Origin: Streptomyces pseudovenezuelae
GTDB taxonomy: Bacteria; Actinomycetota; Actinomycetes; Streptomycetales; Streptomycetaceae
Length of the DNA: 64,000 bases
Assembly: GCF_029892565.1 (NCBI RefSeq)
Contig: NZ_JARXVH010000029.1
Coordinates: 30,099 to 94,098, forward strand
Reading direction: 5' to 3'
The position numbers and the translations under genes were made by a program. Every line of letters starts with the position of its first letter. The stretch's first letter is position 1. Shown here in pieces: positions 30,562-39,519 of this stretch. The notes below the pieces were generated by a model. That model saw only the letters and a program-made list of their open reading frames with translations, was not told the DNA's origin and searched no databases.

Positions 30562-31056
30562 TCATCCCACGGCAGCCAGCGCCGTCGTCATAGCGGAGGC
30601 GAACACATTCGGCGCCACCTCGGTGGCCCACCCGCGGGCGGCCAGCCGCTTCACCCGCGAGCGCACTCCCTCGACCCGGGTCGGTGTCGCCTCCCACCCC
30701 AGCCCGGCCAGGATCTGCTTCACCCGCATCCCACCGGACGCCTCCGGCGCAGCGAGCACCCGCAGGATGTGCTGGTATTCGGGCGCGAGCACCGATGCGA
30801 CGGCATTCTCACCCCGGTGCGGAACGGTCGAGCCTGCTACCGCGCTACGGGTCAACTCGCCGCTCTGGCCTGCTTGTTCACCCAGTACCTCGGCCACCGT
30901 TTCCCGGGCGCCGGCCAGCTTCACCAGGGCGCCTTCCGCCGCCACGAGCGCGGCCTGCACCCGGTCGGCCTCCTCCCGCAGCCGGGCCACCTCCTCACGG
31001 ACCTTCTTCTCCCGGGCCTCCAGCAGTCCGAGCACCGACGGCACAGCCACCTCCAC
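30562..31056 (-). CDS. Hypothetical coiled-coil / winged-helix protein
   Basis: 164 residues. The N-terminal half is a predicted coiled coil (EAREKKVREEVARLREEADR). The C-terminal half (RVKQILAGLGWEATPTRVEG, then RSRVKRLAARGWATEVAPNVF) looks like a winged helix. Similar small proteins occur widely in streptomycetes, but no function is known to me. It is isolated, with IS remnants upstream and the copy B operon's last gene downstream. Confidence 0.6.
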   Translation of the reverse strand: MEVAVPSVLGLLEAREKKVREEVARLREEADRVQAALVAAEGALVKLAGARETVAEVLGEQAGQSGELTRSAVAGSTVPHRGENAVASVLAPEYQHILRVLAAPEASGGMRVKQILAGLGWEATPTRVEGVRSRVKRLAARGWATEVAPNVFASAMTTALAAVG

Positions 31057-31160
31057 GGACGAGACGAGCAGACGAACCGCCCCATCTCTCCCGCTTGCAG
31101 GCGGAGTTCATGCCCACCAACCTCGCACCACACGATCGCGTTCGGAAAGCGGAAGCCTTC

Positions 31161-31979
31161 TCAGTAACGTGTGTTGCGCAGGTCGGTCAGCCACGCCTGC
31201 TCGGGGTGGTGGTCCCAGTGGCGGCGCAGGGCGGTTTCCCGTTCGGCATAGCGGCCCCGGTGGCACAGGCCGCCGTGGGAAAGGGTCACGCTCATGCTCA
31301 GGGGCGACTCACCGGTGACCCAGTGCGGCGTGAGGAAGTGGCTCCACAGCAGCTCGCCCGGTTCCATCCGTGCGTCCTGGCGGTCCTCGTCGGCGTGCGG
31401 CGGTGGGTCCTCGGCCGTGAAGTCGCCGCTGATCGCGGAGTCCGCCGGGACCGCGCTGTCGGGGACGACGTAGCTGTGGAAGGTCTTGGCCCCTTCGACC
31501 TGCCACACCAGACCGTGCGACTGGTCTGCGTGATATGTGGAACTGCCGCCGGGGCCGGAGATGAACAGGTCGGGCGCACAGCGCTGCCAGGTGAATCCCT
31601 GGGCCGCCAGGAACATCCGCCAGGGAATCATCACCTGCTCGTAGAAGCCGTGCAGGACGCCGTCGTACAAGCGGGAGAGGTTGAAGTGCGCGAGCCTGAA
31701 CGACCAGGTGGCGACCTCCTCGACGGGTGCGCGCTTGAAGGACATCGTCTTGGCCGTCTGCACGGCAGGGCTGTCCGAGCCCAGAAGTGTCACGCGCGCT
31801 TCTTCGTCGTGCCGGACGACTTCAAGGACCTCCAGGGCACTGGGGAAGGAGAAGTCCGGCCGGTAGAACTCGTGGCTGACATAGAAGTTGGGCGGCATCG
31901 TCCAGAGTTCCTTGAACTCGCCGGTACTCGTGATGGTCTTGGGCATCGATATCCTCGGTGGTGAGTGTTCGTCCGTCAC
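31161..31979 (-). CDS. Cupin / JmjC-like oxygenase
   Basis: 272 residues. The metal-binding signature of the JmjC/cupin_8 fold is visible as STYHADQSHGLVWQVEGAKTF (HxD), with the distal His in GELLWSHFLTPHWVTG. This suggests an Fe(II)/2-oxoglutarate oxygenase or hydroxylase. It follows the P450 by 16 bases and is the last gene of operon copy B; no counterpart remains in copy A. Known JmjC-type enzymes of this kind hydroxylate peptides or protein side chains, but the substrate here is unknown. ATG 31979 is used; ATG 31946 (MPKTITS) is an alternative. Confidence 0.75.
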   Translation of the reverse strand: MTDEHSPPRISMPKTITSTGEFKELWTMPPNFYVSHEFYRPDFSFPSALEVLEVVRHDEEARVTLLGSDSPAVQTAKTMSFKRAPVEEVATWSFRLAHFNLSRLYDGVLHGFYEQVMIPWRMFLAAQGFTWQRCAPDLFISGPGGSSTYHADQSHGLVWQVEGAKTFHSYVVPDSAVPADSAISGDFTAEDPPPHADEDRQDARMEPGELLWSHFLTPHWVTGESPLSMSVTLSHGGLCHRGRYAERETALRRHWDHHPEQAWLTDLRNTRY

Positions 31980-31995
31980 CTGTTGTCCGGCTGCC

Positions 31996-33195
31996 TCAGG
32001 CGTCCTGTGCGCTCACGACGTCCTGGACGAAGCGCCCTCCGAAGTCCGTGTTCCACACGGACTTCAAAGGCGGCAGCCCCTCCAGTACTCCGCTCACCGC
32101 TAGTTCGAGCACCACCTCCCGCATGACCTGACGGGTCAGCGCGGCGCCCAGACACGCGTGCCGGCCGCGCCCGAACGCGACATGACGGGCTCCGGCCCTG
32201 TCGAGGCGGAACGTGTCCGGCTCCGTGAACTTCCTCGGGTCGCGGTTCGCCGCCACGAGCACGAGGACTACGCGCGACTCGGCCCGTACGGTGTGGCCGT
32301 GGATCCGCAAGTCGGTCAGGGCTCGTCTCATGGCCAGGTGGAAGGGGGTGACCAGCCTCAGCGCCTCGTCGATGGTTGCGTCGACGTCCGCCTTGATGTC
32401 GAGCCCGACGCCCTCCGGGCCCGTCACCACCTCCAGGAGGCGTGCGACGGCCGCCGCCGTGGGTTCCAGCGCTCCGCTGACGAGCTGGGCGTACACCGCG
32501 GTGGCGTCCAGCAGATCGAGTGTCCCGTCGGACAGGGAGCGGCTCAGCGCGGAGGCGAGGACTCCGGCCGGGGTGGCACAGCGCTGCCGCACGAGCTCGG
32601 TCAGCTCGTCCAAGGCCTCCTCCGCGCGCAGGCCGGCGGCAGGGTCGTACGTCTCGATCGACCCGAAGGCCAGAATCCGGGTGGCACAGTCGCCGAGTTC
32701 CGCCAGGGCGTCGGGCGGCTCGTCGAGCAAGCTGCACAGACCGGCCGCCAACGCGGGCCTGACCACGGCGGCGAAGAGCCCGTCCGGCGCGACCGCGGGG
32801 CTTGTGACCGCGACAGAGGTCGCCGCCGCGGCGGCCGCCCGCCCCACGGCGGCGGTCGTGAACAGCGGGAGGAGCAGTCGTCGCATGCTGGTGTGCCGCG
32901 GTGGATCGGAGAACACCGGCCAGCGGTCGATGAACTCCGTCACCCGCCAGTAGGTCTTCTGCTGTCCTTCCGTCAGACCGGGTGGGCAGTACGTCTCGAC
33001 CTGTGCGCCGAGACGGGGATCGCGCAGCAGTTCGTACACGTCGTCGTACCGTGTCACGTACCACGTGCCCGTGGTCTCGTCCCAGTCCATGCCGCGCGAC
33101 TCGCGCAGTTCGTCGAACCACTCCAACGGCGCCACTTCCCGGTTCGCCCGGAGCGTGGCCACCCCGGTGCCCTCCGTCGCGTCGTCCATCCCCAA
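31996..33195 (-). CDS. Cytochrome P450, copy B, intact
   Basis: 399 residues, the normal length of a bacterial class I P450. It shows the K-helix ExxR (EALRLVTPFHLAMR), the haem loop VAFGRGRHACLGAAL with the ligand Cys, and the I-helix region SGALEPTAAAV. The I-helix lacks the usual acid-Thr pair, with Pro-Thr in place, which may alter oxygen activation. It needs external ferredoxin and reductase; none is encoded nearby. It is the functional counterpart of the broken gene at 14447-16579 and lies 21 bases after the dioxygenase 1 gene. Confidence 0.93.
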   Translation of the reverse strand: MGMDDATEGTGVATLRANREVAPLEWFDELRESRGMDWDETTGTWYVTRYDDVYELLRDPRLGAQVETYCPPGLTEGQQKTYWRVTEFIDRWPVFSDPPRHTSMRRLLLPLFTTAAVGRAAAAAATSVAVTSPAVAPDGLFAAVVRPALAAGLCSLLDEPPDALAELGDCATRILAFGSIETYDPAAGLRAEEALDELTELVRQRCATPAGVLASALSRSLSDGTLDLLDATAVYAQLVSGALEPTAAAVARLLEVVTGPEGVGLDIKADVDATIDEALRLVTPFHLAMRRALTDLRIHGHTVRAESRVVLVLVAANRDPRKFTEPDTFRLDRAGARHVAFGRGRHACLGAALTRQVMREVVLELAVSGVLEGLPPLKSVWNTDFGGRFVQDVVSAQDA

Positions 33196-33216
33196 CCACC
33201 CTTTTCTGTGCGTTCG

Positions 33217-33930
33217 TCAGGTGAGAGCCGGGAGATCGTCGGACTCCCGCAGTGCCGGTCGGTCGGCGAGCAGGTAGTCGCTCAGTTCCCTTCGTGCTTC
33301 GTCCGACTCCGGTACGGAGGCGTACGTGGTGGTGATCTGCCGCCGCCCGTAACAGTCGCCGAGCGACGCGTGGTAGGAGTGCGGGTCGAAGGCGACGAGA
33401 TCGCCCGGGGACGACTCGACGGTGAAGGCCGGCACGTCGATCGGCTCCATACCGAGCCGTCGGAGCGGGTCGTCCAGCTCCGCGGTGAACGTGTCCCAGC
33501 TCCCGCCGCGCCGGTGAGTGCCCGGAATGATCCGTAGGGCTCCGGTGCGGCCGCGCAGCGGATCCAGGTACTGGACGATCTTGAGCAGCCGGAGCGCGCG
33601 GTGGTCGCCGTCCCGGTGCCACTCGACGGCTCCGTCGTGGCGGACCCCGTCCCCGCCGGCGTAGACCACGTCCGTGCCCAGCAGCCGGCGTGCCAGCCGC
33701 GGGCACCGGTGGTCCGCCAGCAGTACCGCCCGGAGAACGTCACTGCGCTCGGCGATGCGGGAGACGCCCGCACCTGCCTGCCGACCCGGTGAGGAACGGC
33801 CGAGGACGTCTTCGAAGGCTTCCGTGACCGCCGGCGCGACATCGTCGTGTGCGCCGCGCAGGCGCACGAATCCGAACGTCCTGAAGTGCGTGACCTCGGC
33901 GGCGGTCGCCGACAGTGGAGCGAGGCTCAT
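33217..33930 (-). CDS. PhyH-type dioxygenase 1, copy B, intact
   Basis: 237 residues of the phytanoyl-CoA dioxygenase family (Fe(II)/2-oxoglutarate dependent). Iron ligands are visible in VEWHRDGDHRALRLLK (HxD) and FDPHSYHASLGD (distal His), with the 2-oxoglutarate-binding Arg in GRRQITTTYAS. ATG 33930 overlaps the stop of the dioxygenase 2 gene (ATGA). It is intact, whereas its copy A paralogue is split by an IS630 element. It probably hydroxylates the pathway substrate; secondary-metabolite PhyH enzymes act on free, carrier-bound or peptide substrates, and which applies here is unknown. Confidence 0.9.
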   Translation of the reverse strand: MSLAPLSATAAEVTHFRTFGFVRLRGAHDDVAPAVTEAFEDVLGRSSPGRQAGAGVSRIAERSDVLRAVLLADHRCPRLARRLLGTDVVYAGGDGVRHDGAVEWHRDGDHRALRLLKIVQYLDPLRGRTGALRIIPGTHRRGGSWDTFTAELDDPLRRLGMEPIDVPAFTVESSPGDLVAFDPHSYHASLGDCYGRRQITTTYASVPESDEARRELSDYLLADRPALRESDDLPALT

Positions 33931-34607
33931 CCGATCAGCACCGATCCCGAGACGTAGCGGTTGAGAAAGTAGCGGCGCGTGTCGAGCTGCTCGGCCTCGG
34001 TCACCGGCTCACCGACGCAGTTGAAGGCCAGTTGGCGCCGGACATCGCCGTTCCATGCCGCGTGCATGACGTTCGTGTCGAACACGATGACGTCACCGGG
34101 CCGGGAGTCGACCACTACCGCCGGTACGTCGTCGCCGTCGAGACCGAGGTCCTGCCGGTGCCTGATGACGTGGCGGGTCGGATCACCGAGCCAGCCGTTG
34201 TCGGCACGGTGCGACCCGGCCAGGAAGCGCAGCGCGCCGGTGTCGTGCGTGACGGCGTCGAGGTACAGAACGAAGCGCAGGAAGGGCGTGTTGTAGAAGC
34301 CGTCCGAGTGCCAGTACGAGTCGCCGACCAGCGCGTTCGCGTCGCTGGTGATGACCTGGTGGTGTCGTGCGAAGTACGTCTCGCAGATGCCGCGTACCCA
34401 CGACGACCGGGAGATCCGGCCGAGTTCGGGCAGCTCGGTGAGGATGTCGAACCTGGTCACCCGTTCGCTCGACGCGCTGTCCGCCGACAGCTCGATCAGT
34501 TTCCCGAATCCGCGCTCCAGGCCCCCGACGGCGTCCGAAGCGACCTGACGGAGGTGAGCGAACCCGAACACCTCCAGTTGCCGGACCACTTCGCGAGGTT
34601 TGGGCAT
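33927..34607 (-). CDS. PhyH-type dioxygenase 2, copy B, intact with swapped N-terminus
   Basis: 226 residues with Fe(II) ligands in SYWHSDGFYNTPFLRFVLYL (HxD) and FDTNVMHAAWNGD (distal His), and the Arg in VRRQLAFNC. Its first six codons (MPKPRE) and the whole leader upstream are homologous to the 116-aa gene of copy A, not to the dioxygenase gene of copy A (MSPREVEVACQL). It is thus a promoter-and-start fusion created by deletion of the two radical SAM genes, the reductase gene and the rest of the 116-aa gene. It is the first gene of operon B, with an AGGAGG site before ATG 34607. Confidence 0.92.
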   Translation of the reverse strand: MPKPREVVRQLEVFGFAHLRQVASDAVGGLERGFGKLIELSADSASSERVTRFDILTELPELGRISRSSWVRGICETYFARHHQVITSDANALVGDSYWHSDGFYNTPFLRFVLYLDAVTHDTGALRFLAGSHRADNGWLGDPTRHVIRHRQDLGLDGDDVPAVVVDSRPGDVIVFDTNVMHAAWNGDVRRQLAFNCVGEPVTEAEQLDTRRYFLNRYVSGSVLIG

Positions 34608-34770
34608 CTCAACGCCTCCTGAGAAAGGGTTGAATTCGGTCTATGCCGCCGCGGAACTGAATTGCCAAGAGTTCTGCGGCTCTTTCGATGCACATTCTGA
34701 CTATTGATGACTACTGTTTCATGCCGGGCCATACGGGCGGTCCATTCCCGGTATATTTGGCTTTCTCCGG
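34608..34770 (-). promoter_or_regulatory. Promoter and leader of operon copy B
   Basis: Homologous along its length to 22844-23005. AATATACCGGGAATG near the far end and the AGGAGG site are retained. No other gene lies in it. Confidence 0.65.
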
Positions 34771-34807
34771 GATTTCTCTGGTGCTTTTTTCCGGCTTGTG
34801 TCACCCT

Positions 34808-36141
34808 CAGGGCTGATTCAAAGTTCTGTCGATCATGTGGCGTCGCTGGTCAGAGCAGTCCCGTAAGGTCCAGCGGACGAGTGAAGGACATGTAGGAGAC
34901 CTCGCGCAGGCCGGTGGCGATGCTGCGGTGTCCGGTGGCGCGCAGGGTGCTGATCGCGAAGCTGCGCAGGGTGGCCATGTTCTCCGGGCCGTGCCCCGTG
35001 CGGATCTTCGAGGCGTCTTCGCCGAACGTGGTGTCTCTGACGTGGTGCACGGCCTCGATGTCCCAGTGTGCGCGGGAGAGTTGGCCGATGGCCTGGGGTG
35101 ATGCCTCACATGCCGTCAGGTCGGTGATGGCGTAGACGGTTTCGCGGGTGATCTTGCCGGTCTTGAGGTCGGTGCGGTGCCGGTGGATCTTCGCGGCCTG
35201 CGTCACGTGCGGGAAGTTCAGTCCGAGAGCGGTGACGGTGAGCGTGCGCACGGAGCGGGTCTCTCGCCGTCCATGCCCTGCCTCGCGGTCGTAGCGGCGG
35301 GCGGTGACCTCCTTCCACGGCAGCGCGCGCAACGCGTCGTGCAGGGTTGGCTGGTTCCGCTTGATCACGAGCAGGTAGTGCGCCTTCTTCCCCTCTACCA
35401 GCCACCTGGCGTGGTCACGGTGGATGTGCAGGGCGTCGGCGGTCACCACGACACCGGTCAGGTCGAAGGGAGCCAGCAGCTTCGTGAAGCCGGTGACCTC
35501 GGTGGTCTTGTCCGGCACCCGCAGCTGGCTGACGGTCCGTCCGCCCTGAAGGACGGCGGAGAGCAGGTGGGCGGCGGGGCCGGTGTCCGTGCGCGAGCCG
35601 CGGGCGGTCTTGCCGTCCACAGCCAGGTGCCGGGTGCCCGCGGGGTCGCATCCCAGCAGGTCGGCAAGCCCGCAGGGACATACCAGAGTCAGCAGACGGC
35701 GGATGGTGGAGCCCGACGGTGCCCTGCGCACGCCCAGCGGGCCGACGGCGCGCACGCCGAGGCGGGCGAGTGTGTCCAGGGGCGCGTGGCGGGCCCACTG
35801 GCCCACGGCCAGATAGGAACGAGCCCCGGCGAGCACCGCGCAACAGGCCGTGAGCACGACCGATACCAGCGAATGGCGCCGGCCCCGCCGATCTCGCGGA
35901 TCACGAAGAACGGCCAGTCGTTCGGCGACACCGCTCACGCCGCGCTGGGCGGCAGTGGGCGACTTGGTCAGGCAGACAGTGGCAGACTGGCGGCACATCG
36001 ATGCTCCGGACGGGCAGGGCGACTTGGGAAGGTCACCCCGTCAACCGGAGCTTCGTTGTGTCCGTGACGGTCTTCCACCGGATCGTCACACCGCAGCGAC
36101 CTGCACGTTTCCATGATCCCCAGGACTTTGAATCGACCCTG
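34808..36141 (-). mobile_element. Complete ISAs1-family element
   Basis: The terminal 21-bp inverted repeats (34808-34828 and 36121-36141) differ at three positions. A 10-bp target duplication, GTGTCACCCT, flanks it (34798-34807 and 36142-36151). The right-hand copy contains the stop codon of the AfsR-like gene. Confidence 0.9.
34850..35998 (-). CDS. ISAs1-family transposase, intact
   Basis: 382 residues with the complete family layout: VLRDPRDRRGRRHSLVSVV, HLAVDGKTARGS (first Asp), GVVVTADALHIHRDHARWL (second Asp), VIKRNQPTLHDALRALPW, and HWDIEAVHHVRDTTFGEDAS (Glu). With intact ends and a target duplication this is probably the only autonomously active ISAs1 copy in the window. It may explain the several truncated relatives at 11524-12421, 24913-27906 and about 30130. 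Confidence 0.93.
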   Translation of the reverse strand: MCRQSATVCLTKSPTAAQRGVSGVAERLAVLRDPRDRRGRRHSLVSVVLTACCAVLAGARSYLAVGQWARHAPLDTLARLGVRAVGPLGVRRAPSGSTIRRLLTLVCPCGLADLLGCDPAGTRHLAVDGKTARGSRTDTGPAAHLLSAVLQGGRTVSQLRVPDKTTEVTGFTKLLAPFDLTGVVVTADALHIHRDHARWLVEGKKAHYLLVIKRNQPTLHDALRALPWKEVTARRYDREAGHGRRETRSVRTLTVTALGLNFPHVTQAAKIHRHRTDLKTGKITRETVYAITDLTACEASPQAIGQLSRAHWDIEAVHHVRDTTFGEDASKIRTGHGPENMATLRSFAISTLRATGHRSIATGLREVSYMSFTRPLDLTGLL

Positions 36142-36144
36142 GTG

Positions 36145-39120
36145 TCACCCTTGGGGTGCCAAGCGGTCCAGGATCCGGCTGACGTCGTTGGCGTCAGGAA
36201 GTCCGAGACGGGTGAACAGCGTCTTCGCCTCGTCCAGCCGGACGCGGGCGCTTTCGATCTGGCCGAGATCGGCCTGGGCCTCGCCGAGCACCTTCAAGGC
36301 GTACGCGTGGTCCCGTACGGCTCCGATCTCCTGGCACAGGGCCACGGCTTCGGTGACGTACCGCACCGCCTCCTCGTACCGTCCCGTCCTGCGGAGCGTT
36401 TCGGCGAGCCGGTAGAGGGCGTGCGCCTCGCGTCCGCGGATGTCGGCCGACCGGCACACGGCGAGGCACTCGGTGTACCGGGCGACGGCGTCGTCGAACC
36501 GCTCTTCCTCATGCAGTGCCAGCGCCAGCACGTACAGCGCGTACGCCACCCCCGGAAGGTCCCCCATGGCGCGCAGTACCCCCAGCGTGGCCTCGCAGGC
36601 AGCTGCCGCCTCGACCGCCCGCCCACTGCGCAGACGGGCGAGCGCCGCGTTGATCGTGGTCGCCGCCTCGCCGGACCTGTGGCCCAGCACGCGGGCGAGC
36701 GCGATCGCCTCGTCGAAGCACACCACCGCCTCGGCGTACCGGCGCTGGAACATGACGGCCACGCCGAGGTTGTTCAGCGCCTGGCGGAGGATCACCGAAT
36801 CCTTGGTGCTCCTTGAGGCGTCGACGGCCTGGCGCGCGTGCTGTTCGGTGTCGACGGGCCGGGCAGCCTGCAACGCGATGTCGCTGCACAGGAACCGCGC
36901 CCGGCCGAAGTCCCGTTGGTCGCCGCGCAGCTCGGCCTCCCCCGCCAGCTCCGACGCGGCGGACCCCAGCTCCTCGAAGCGGGCGTCGACGCAGAAGGGA
37001 CTGACCGCGATGAGTATGTCCACGGCGGTCCCCAGCCATCCGTCGTCCGCCTCCGCCGGCCGGCCCACCGTGCGCAGCACCGCGCTCGTCACCACCGCGA
37101 TCTCACCGGTGATCCAGGACCGCGCCTCCTGGACGTCGCGGAACCGCAGCCCCTGCGACCGCAACGGCCCGAGCGAGTCGGCGACCGGGTCTCCCGGTAC
37201 GGCGTGCGCGAACGCGTTGCACGCCGTGGCCAGCAGGTGGTCGAGCAGTCTGCCGAAGGCCTGGTCGGTCTCGGCCCCGTGACCGCTCCCCGTCCGCTGA
37301 GCGAAGACGCGGAGCAGGTCGTGGTAGCGGTAGCGCCCCGGTTCGGGGGATTCCAGCATGGCGGCGTCCACCAGGGACTCCAGCAGCTCCTCCGTCGTTT
37401 CTTCCTCCGCGGCGAGCACCGCCGCGGCTGCGGGGAGGCCGAAGTCCAGCGGACCCGCGACGGCCAGAAGCCGGAAGGCACGGGCCTGCTGAGGCGGCAG
37501 TTGCCGGTATCCGACCTCGAAGGCCGCGTGGATCGACACATCACCCACGCGCAGTTCCTCGATGCGCCGCCGCTCGTTGGAGAGCCGGGCGGTCAGCGTC
37601 GCGATGGTCCACTGCGGCCTGGACGCCAGCTTGGTGGCCACGATCCGGACGGCCAGTGGCAGGAACCCGCACAGCCGCAGCAGTTCGAGCGCCGACGTCC
37701 GCTCCGCCTCCACCCGCTCGGGTCCCACGACCGCGCTCAGCAAGGACAGGCCCTCATCGGGCCGGAACGTGTCCACGCCGACCTGCTTCGTGAGCGGCAG
37801 ACCGAAGAGCCGAGACCTGCTCGTGACGACGAGCCCGCAGCCGGCCGATCCGGGCAGCAGGTTCCTGACCTGCGACACATCACGTGCGTTGTCCAGGACG
37901 ATCAGTACTCTGCGACCGTTCAGTATCGAGCGGAACAGCTTGCAGCGGTCGTCGAGGGCGTCGGGCACGGCCCCGGCCGCGACACCGAGCGCCAGGAGAA
38001 AGCCCGTCAGTACGATGGCGGGCTCGGCCGGACTGTCGTCGTTGCCGCGCAGATCGGCGTAGAGCTGCCCGTCCGGATAGGCGTGGCGTACCCCGTGGGC
38101 GGTGTGCAGGGCCAGCGAGGTCTTCCCGATCCCGCCCATCCCGGCGATCGCCACGATGGTCAGCGCTTGGCGTCCAGGCATCGTCAGTACGGTGCGCATG
38201 TCGCTTACGGCGTCCGTACGTCCGGCGAAGTCGGGCAGATCGGGAGGGAGATGCGCCGGCACCGGTAACGCGTCCCGGTCACGGACGGCGGCGGTGGTCG
38301 CTGCCTCGGTTCTCCCCGCCGGCTCGTCGGGCGCCGCGGATTCCTCGGCGGTCGCCATGGACAGGGCCGGACTGTTCTCCAGGACCTGCCGGTAGACGGT
38401 GGTCAGTTCGGGTCCCGGATCGATGCCCTGCTCCTCCAGCAGCAGCCTTTTGGCGCCGCCGTACACCGCGAGCGCGTCGGCCTGCCGGCCCGCCCCGTAC
38501 AGCGCGCGCATCAGCAGGCCGTGCGGACGCTCGCGCAGGGGATAGGCGGCCGTGAGGTCCGTCAGGTCGGGAATGACCTGGCGATGACGGCCGAGGGCGA
38601 GGTCGAGATCGAAACGCTCCTCCAGCATGGAGATCCGTAACTCCTCCAGCCGGTCGCGCTGCCGGGTGGCGAAGGGCCCGGGGACACCTGCCAGCGTCTC
38701 TCCCTGCCACATGCCGAGTGCCCGCGCCAGCAGGTCGCTCGCCTCCCGGGTCCGTCCCGAGGTACGTGCCAGCCTGGCTTCCCGGGTGAGCAGTTCGGCC
38801 TGTCCAACGTCGAGCGCGGACGGCGGGACGACCAACCGGTAGCCGTCCCCGACCGACACGAGGACACTCGGCCTGGAGCGGTCCGGTTCCAGCAGGCTCC
38901 GCAACTGCCAGGCGTAGGTGCGGATCGTGGTCGTGGCCCTGCTGGGGGGCGTGGTACCCCACAACGCGTCGACGAGTTGTGCCTTGGACACCACATGTCC
39001 GGGCCGCAGCAGCAGGACCGCCACCACGGCCCGCAGCTGGGGCTGCCTGATATGTAGTTCGGCACTGCCACGGTGCACTCGCAATGCGCCGAGCACAGCA
39101 AAGCGAAGCTCCTCCGTCAC
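36145..39120 (-). CDS. AfsR-like regulator (SARP + NB-ARC + TPR)
   Basis: About 991 residues from GTG 39120 (GTG 39129 is possible; the frame is open to 39270). An N-terminal winged helix (LRFAVLGALRVHRG, VSKAQLVDALWG) and activation domain (AKRLLLEEQGIDPGPELTTV) are followed by an NB-ARC ATPase (Walker A AIAGMGGIGKTSLALHTA, Walker B VLIVLDNARDV) and C-terminal TPR repeats (LALHEEERFDDAVARYTECL and similar). It is a large pleiotropic or cluster-specific activator. It lies upstream of operon copy B and reads towards it. An ISAs1 element has inserted exactly at its stop codon, which the duplicated target preserves. Confidence 0.92.
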   Translation of the reverse strand: MTEELRFAVLGALRVHRGSAELHIRQPQLRAVVAVLLLRPGHVVSKAQLVDALWGTTPPSRATTTIRTYAWQLRSLLEPDRSRPSVLVSVGDGYRLVVPPSALDVGQAELLTREARLARTSGRTREASDLLARALGMWQGETLAGVPGPFATRQRDRLEELRISMLEERFDLDLALGRHRQVIPDLTDLTAAYPLRERPHGLLMRALYGAGRQADALAVYGGAKRLLLEEQGIDPGPELTTVYRQVLENSPALSMATAEESAAPDEPAGRTEAATTAAVRDRDALPVPAHLPPDLPDFAGRTDAVSDMRTVLTMPGRQALTIVAIAGMGGIGKTSLALHTAHGVRHAYPDGQLYADLRGNDDSPAEPAIVLTGFLLALGVAAGAVPDALDDRCKLFRSILNGRRVLIVLDNARDVSQVRNLLPGSAGCGLVVTSRSRLFGLPLTKQVGVDTFRPDEGLSLLSAVVGPERVEAERTSALELLRLCGFLPLAVRIVATKLASRPQWTIATLTARLSNERRRIEELRVGDVSIHAAFEVGYRQLPPQQARAFRLLAVAGPLDFGLPAAAAVLAAEEETTEELLESLVDAAMLESPEPGRYRYHDLLRVFAQRTGSGHGAETDQAFGRLLDHLLATACNAFAHAVPGDPVADSLGPLRSQGLRFRDVQEARSWITGEIAVVTSAVLRTVGRPAEADDGWLGTAVDILIAVSPFCVDARFEELGSAASELAGEAELRGDQRDFGRARFLCSDIALQAARPVDTEQHARQAVDASRSTKDSVILRQALNNLGVAVMFQRRYAEAVVCFDEAIALARVLGHRSGEAATTINAALARLRSGRAVEAAAACEATLGVLRAMGDLPGVAYALYVLALALHEEERFDDAVARYTECLAVCRSADIRGREAHALYRLAETLRRTGRYEEAVRYVTEAVALCQEIGAVRDHAYALKVLGEAQADLGQIESARVRLDEAKTLFTRLGLPDANDVSRILDRLAPQG

Positions 39121-39241
39121 GCTGCCCACGCCCTTCCTGCCGTGCCACCGGCACCCAGGTTCGGTGACGAAGAGGGGTAACTGCACCGGTCGGTTCCCTG
39201 TCTGGGTGTGACCGGGTGCGCCGGGACAGGAGGTGGCCGGT

Positions 39242-39308
39242 GAGGGGCCCCGAAGTTTCCGGACAGGCACCCAATAGGGTTGTCCTGAACAAGGAAACGA
39301 GGAAGAAC
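39242..39308. repeat. Orphan IS3-type end, copy of 24091-24150
   Basis: About 60 bases, including TTTCCGGACAGGCACCCAAT, are shared with 24091-24150. No transposase follows. The surrounding 39121-39519 holds no gene; it should contain the promoter of the AfsR-like gene. Confidence 0.8.
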
Positions 39309-39519
39309 CGACTCGGTCGAATCGAGCGGCACAACGGCGTGGTCCCGTATCAGTAGACGGCGAGTGTGCTGTGGGCCCTGCTGCGTGACGAACGCGTCTT
39401 CACCTCCGCCCCACCGGTCACGCAGGCGGCTTGACTTCGTCATTGAGACTCCTGGAGATGGAATCAGTCATTGGTCGTGGTTTCCCGTCCGGAGTGCGCC
39501 GGCGGCGATGTGAGATGCG

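Noticed and set aside
34496..34804. Possible small gene in the copy B leader
   Set aside because: It is off-frame to the dioxygenase gene and not conserved in the homologous leader of copy A.
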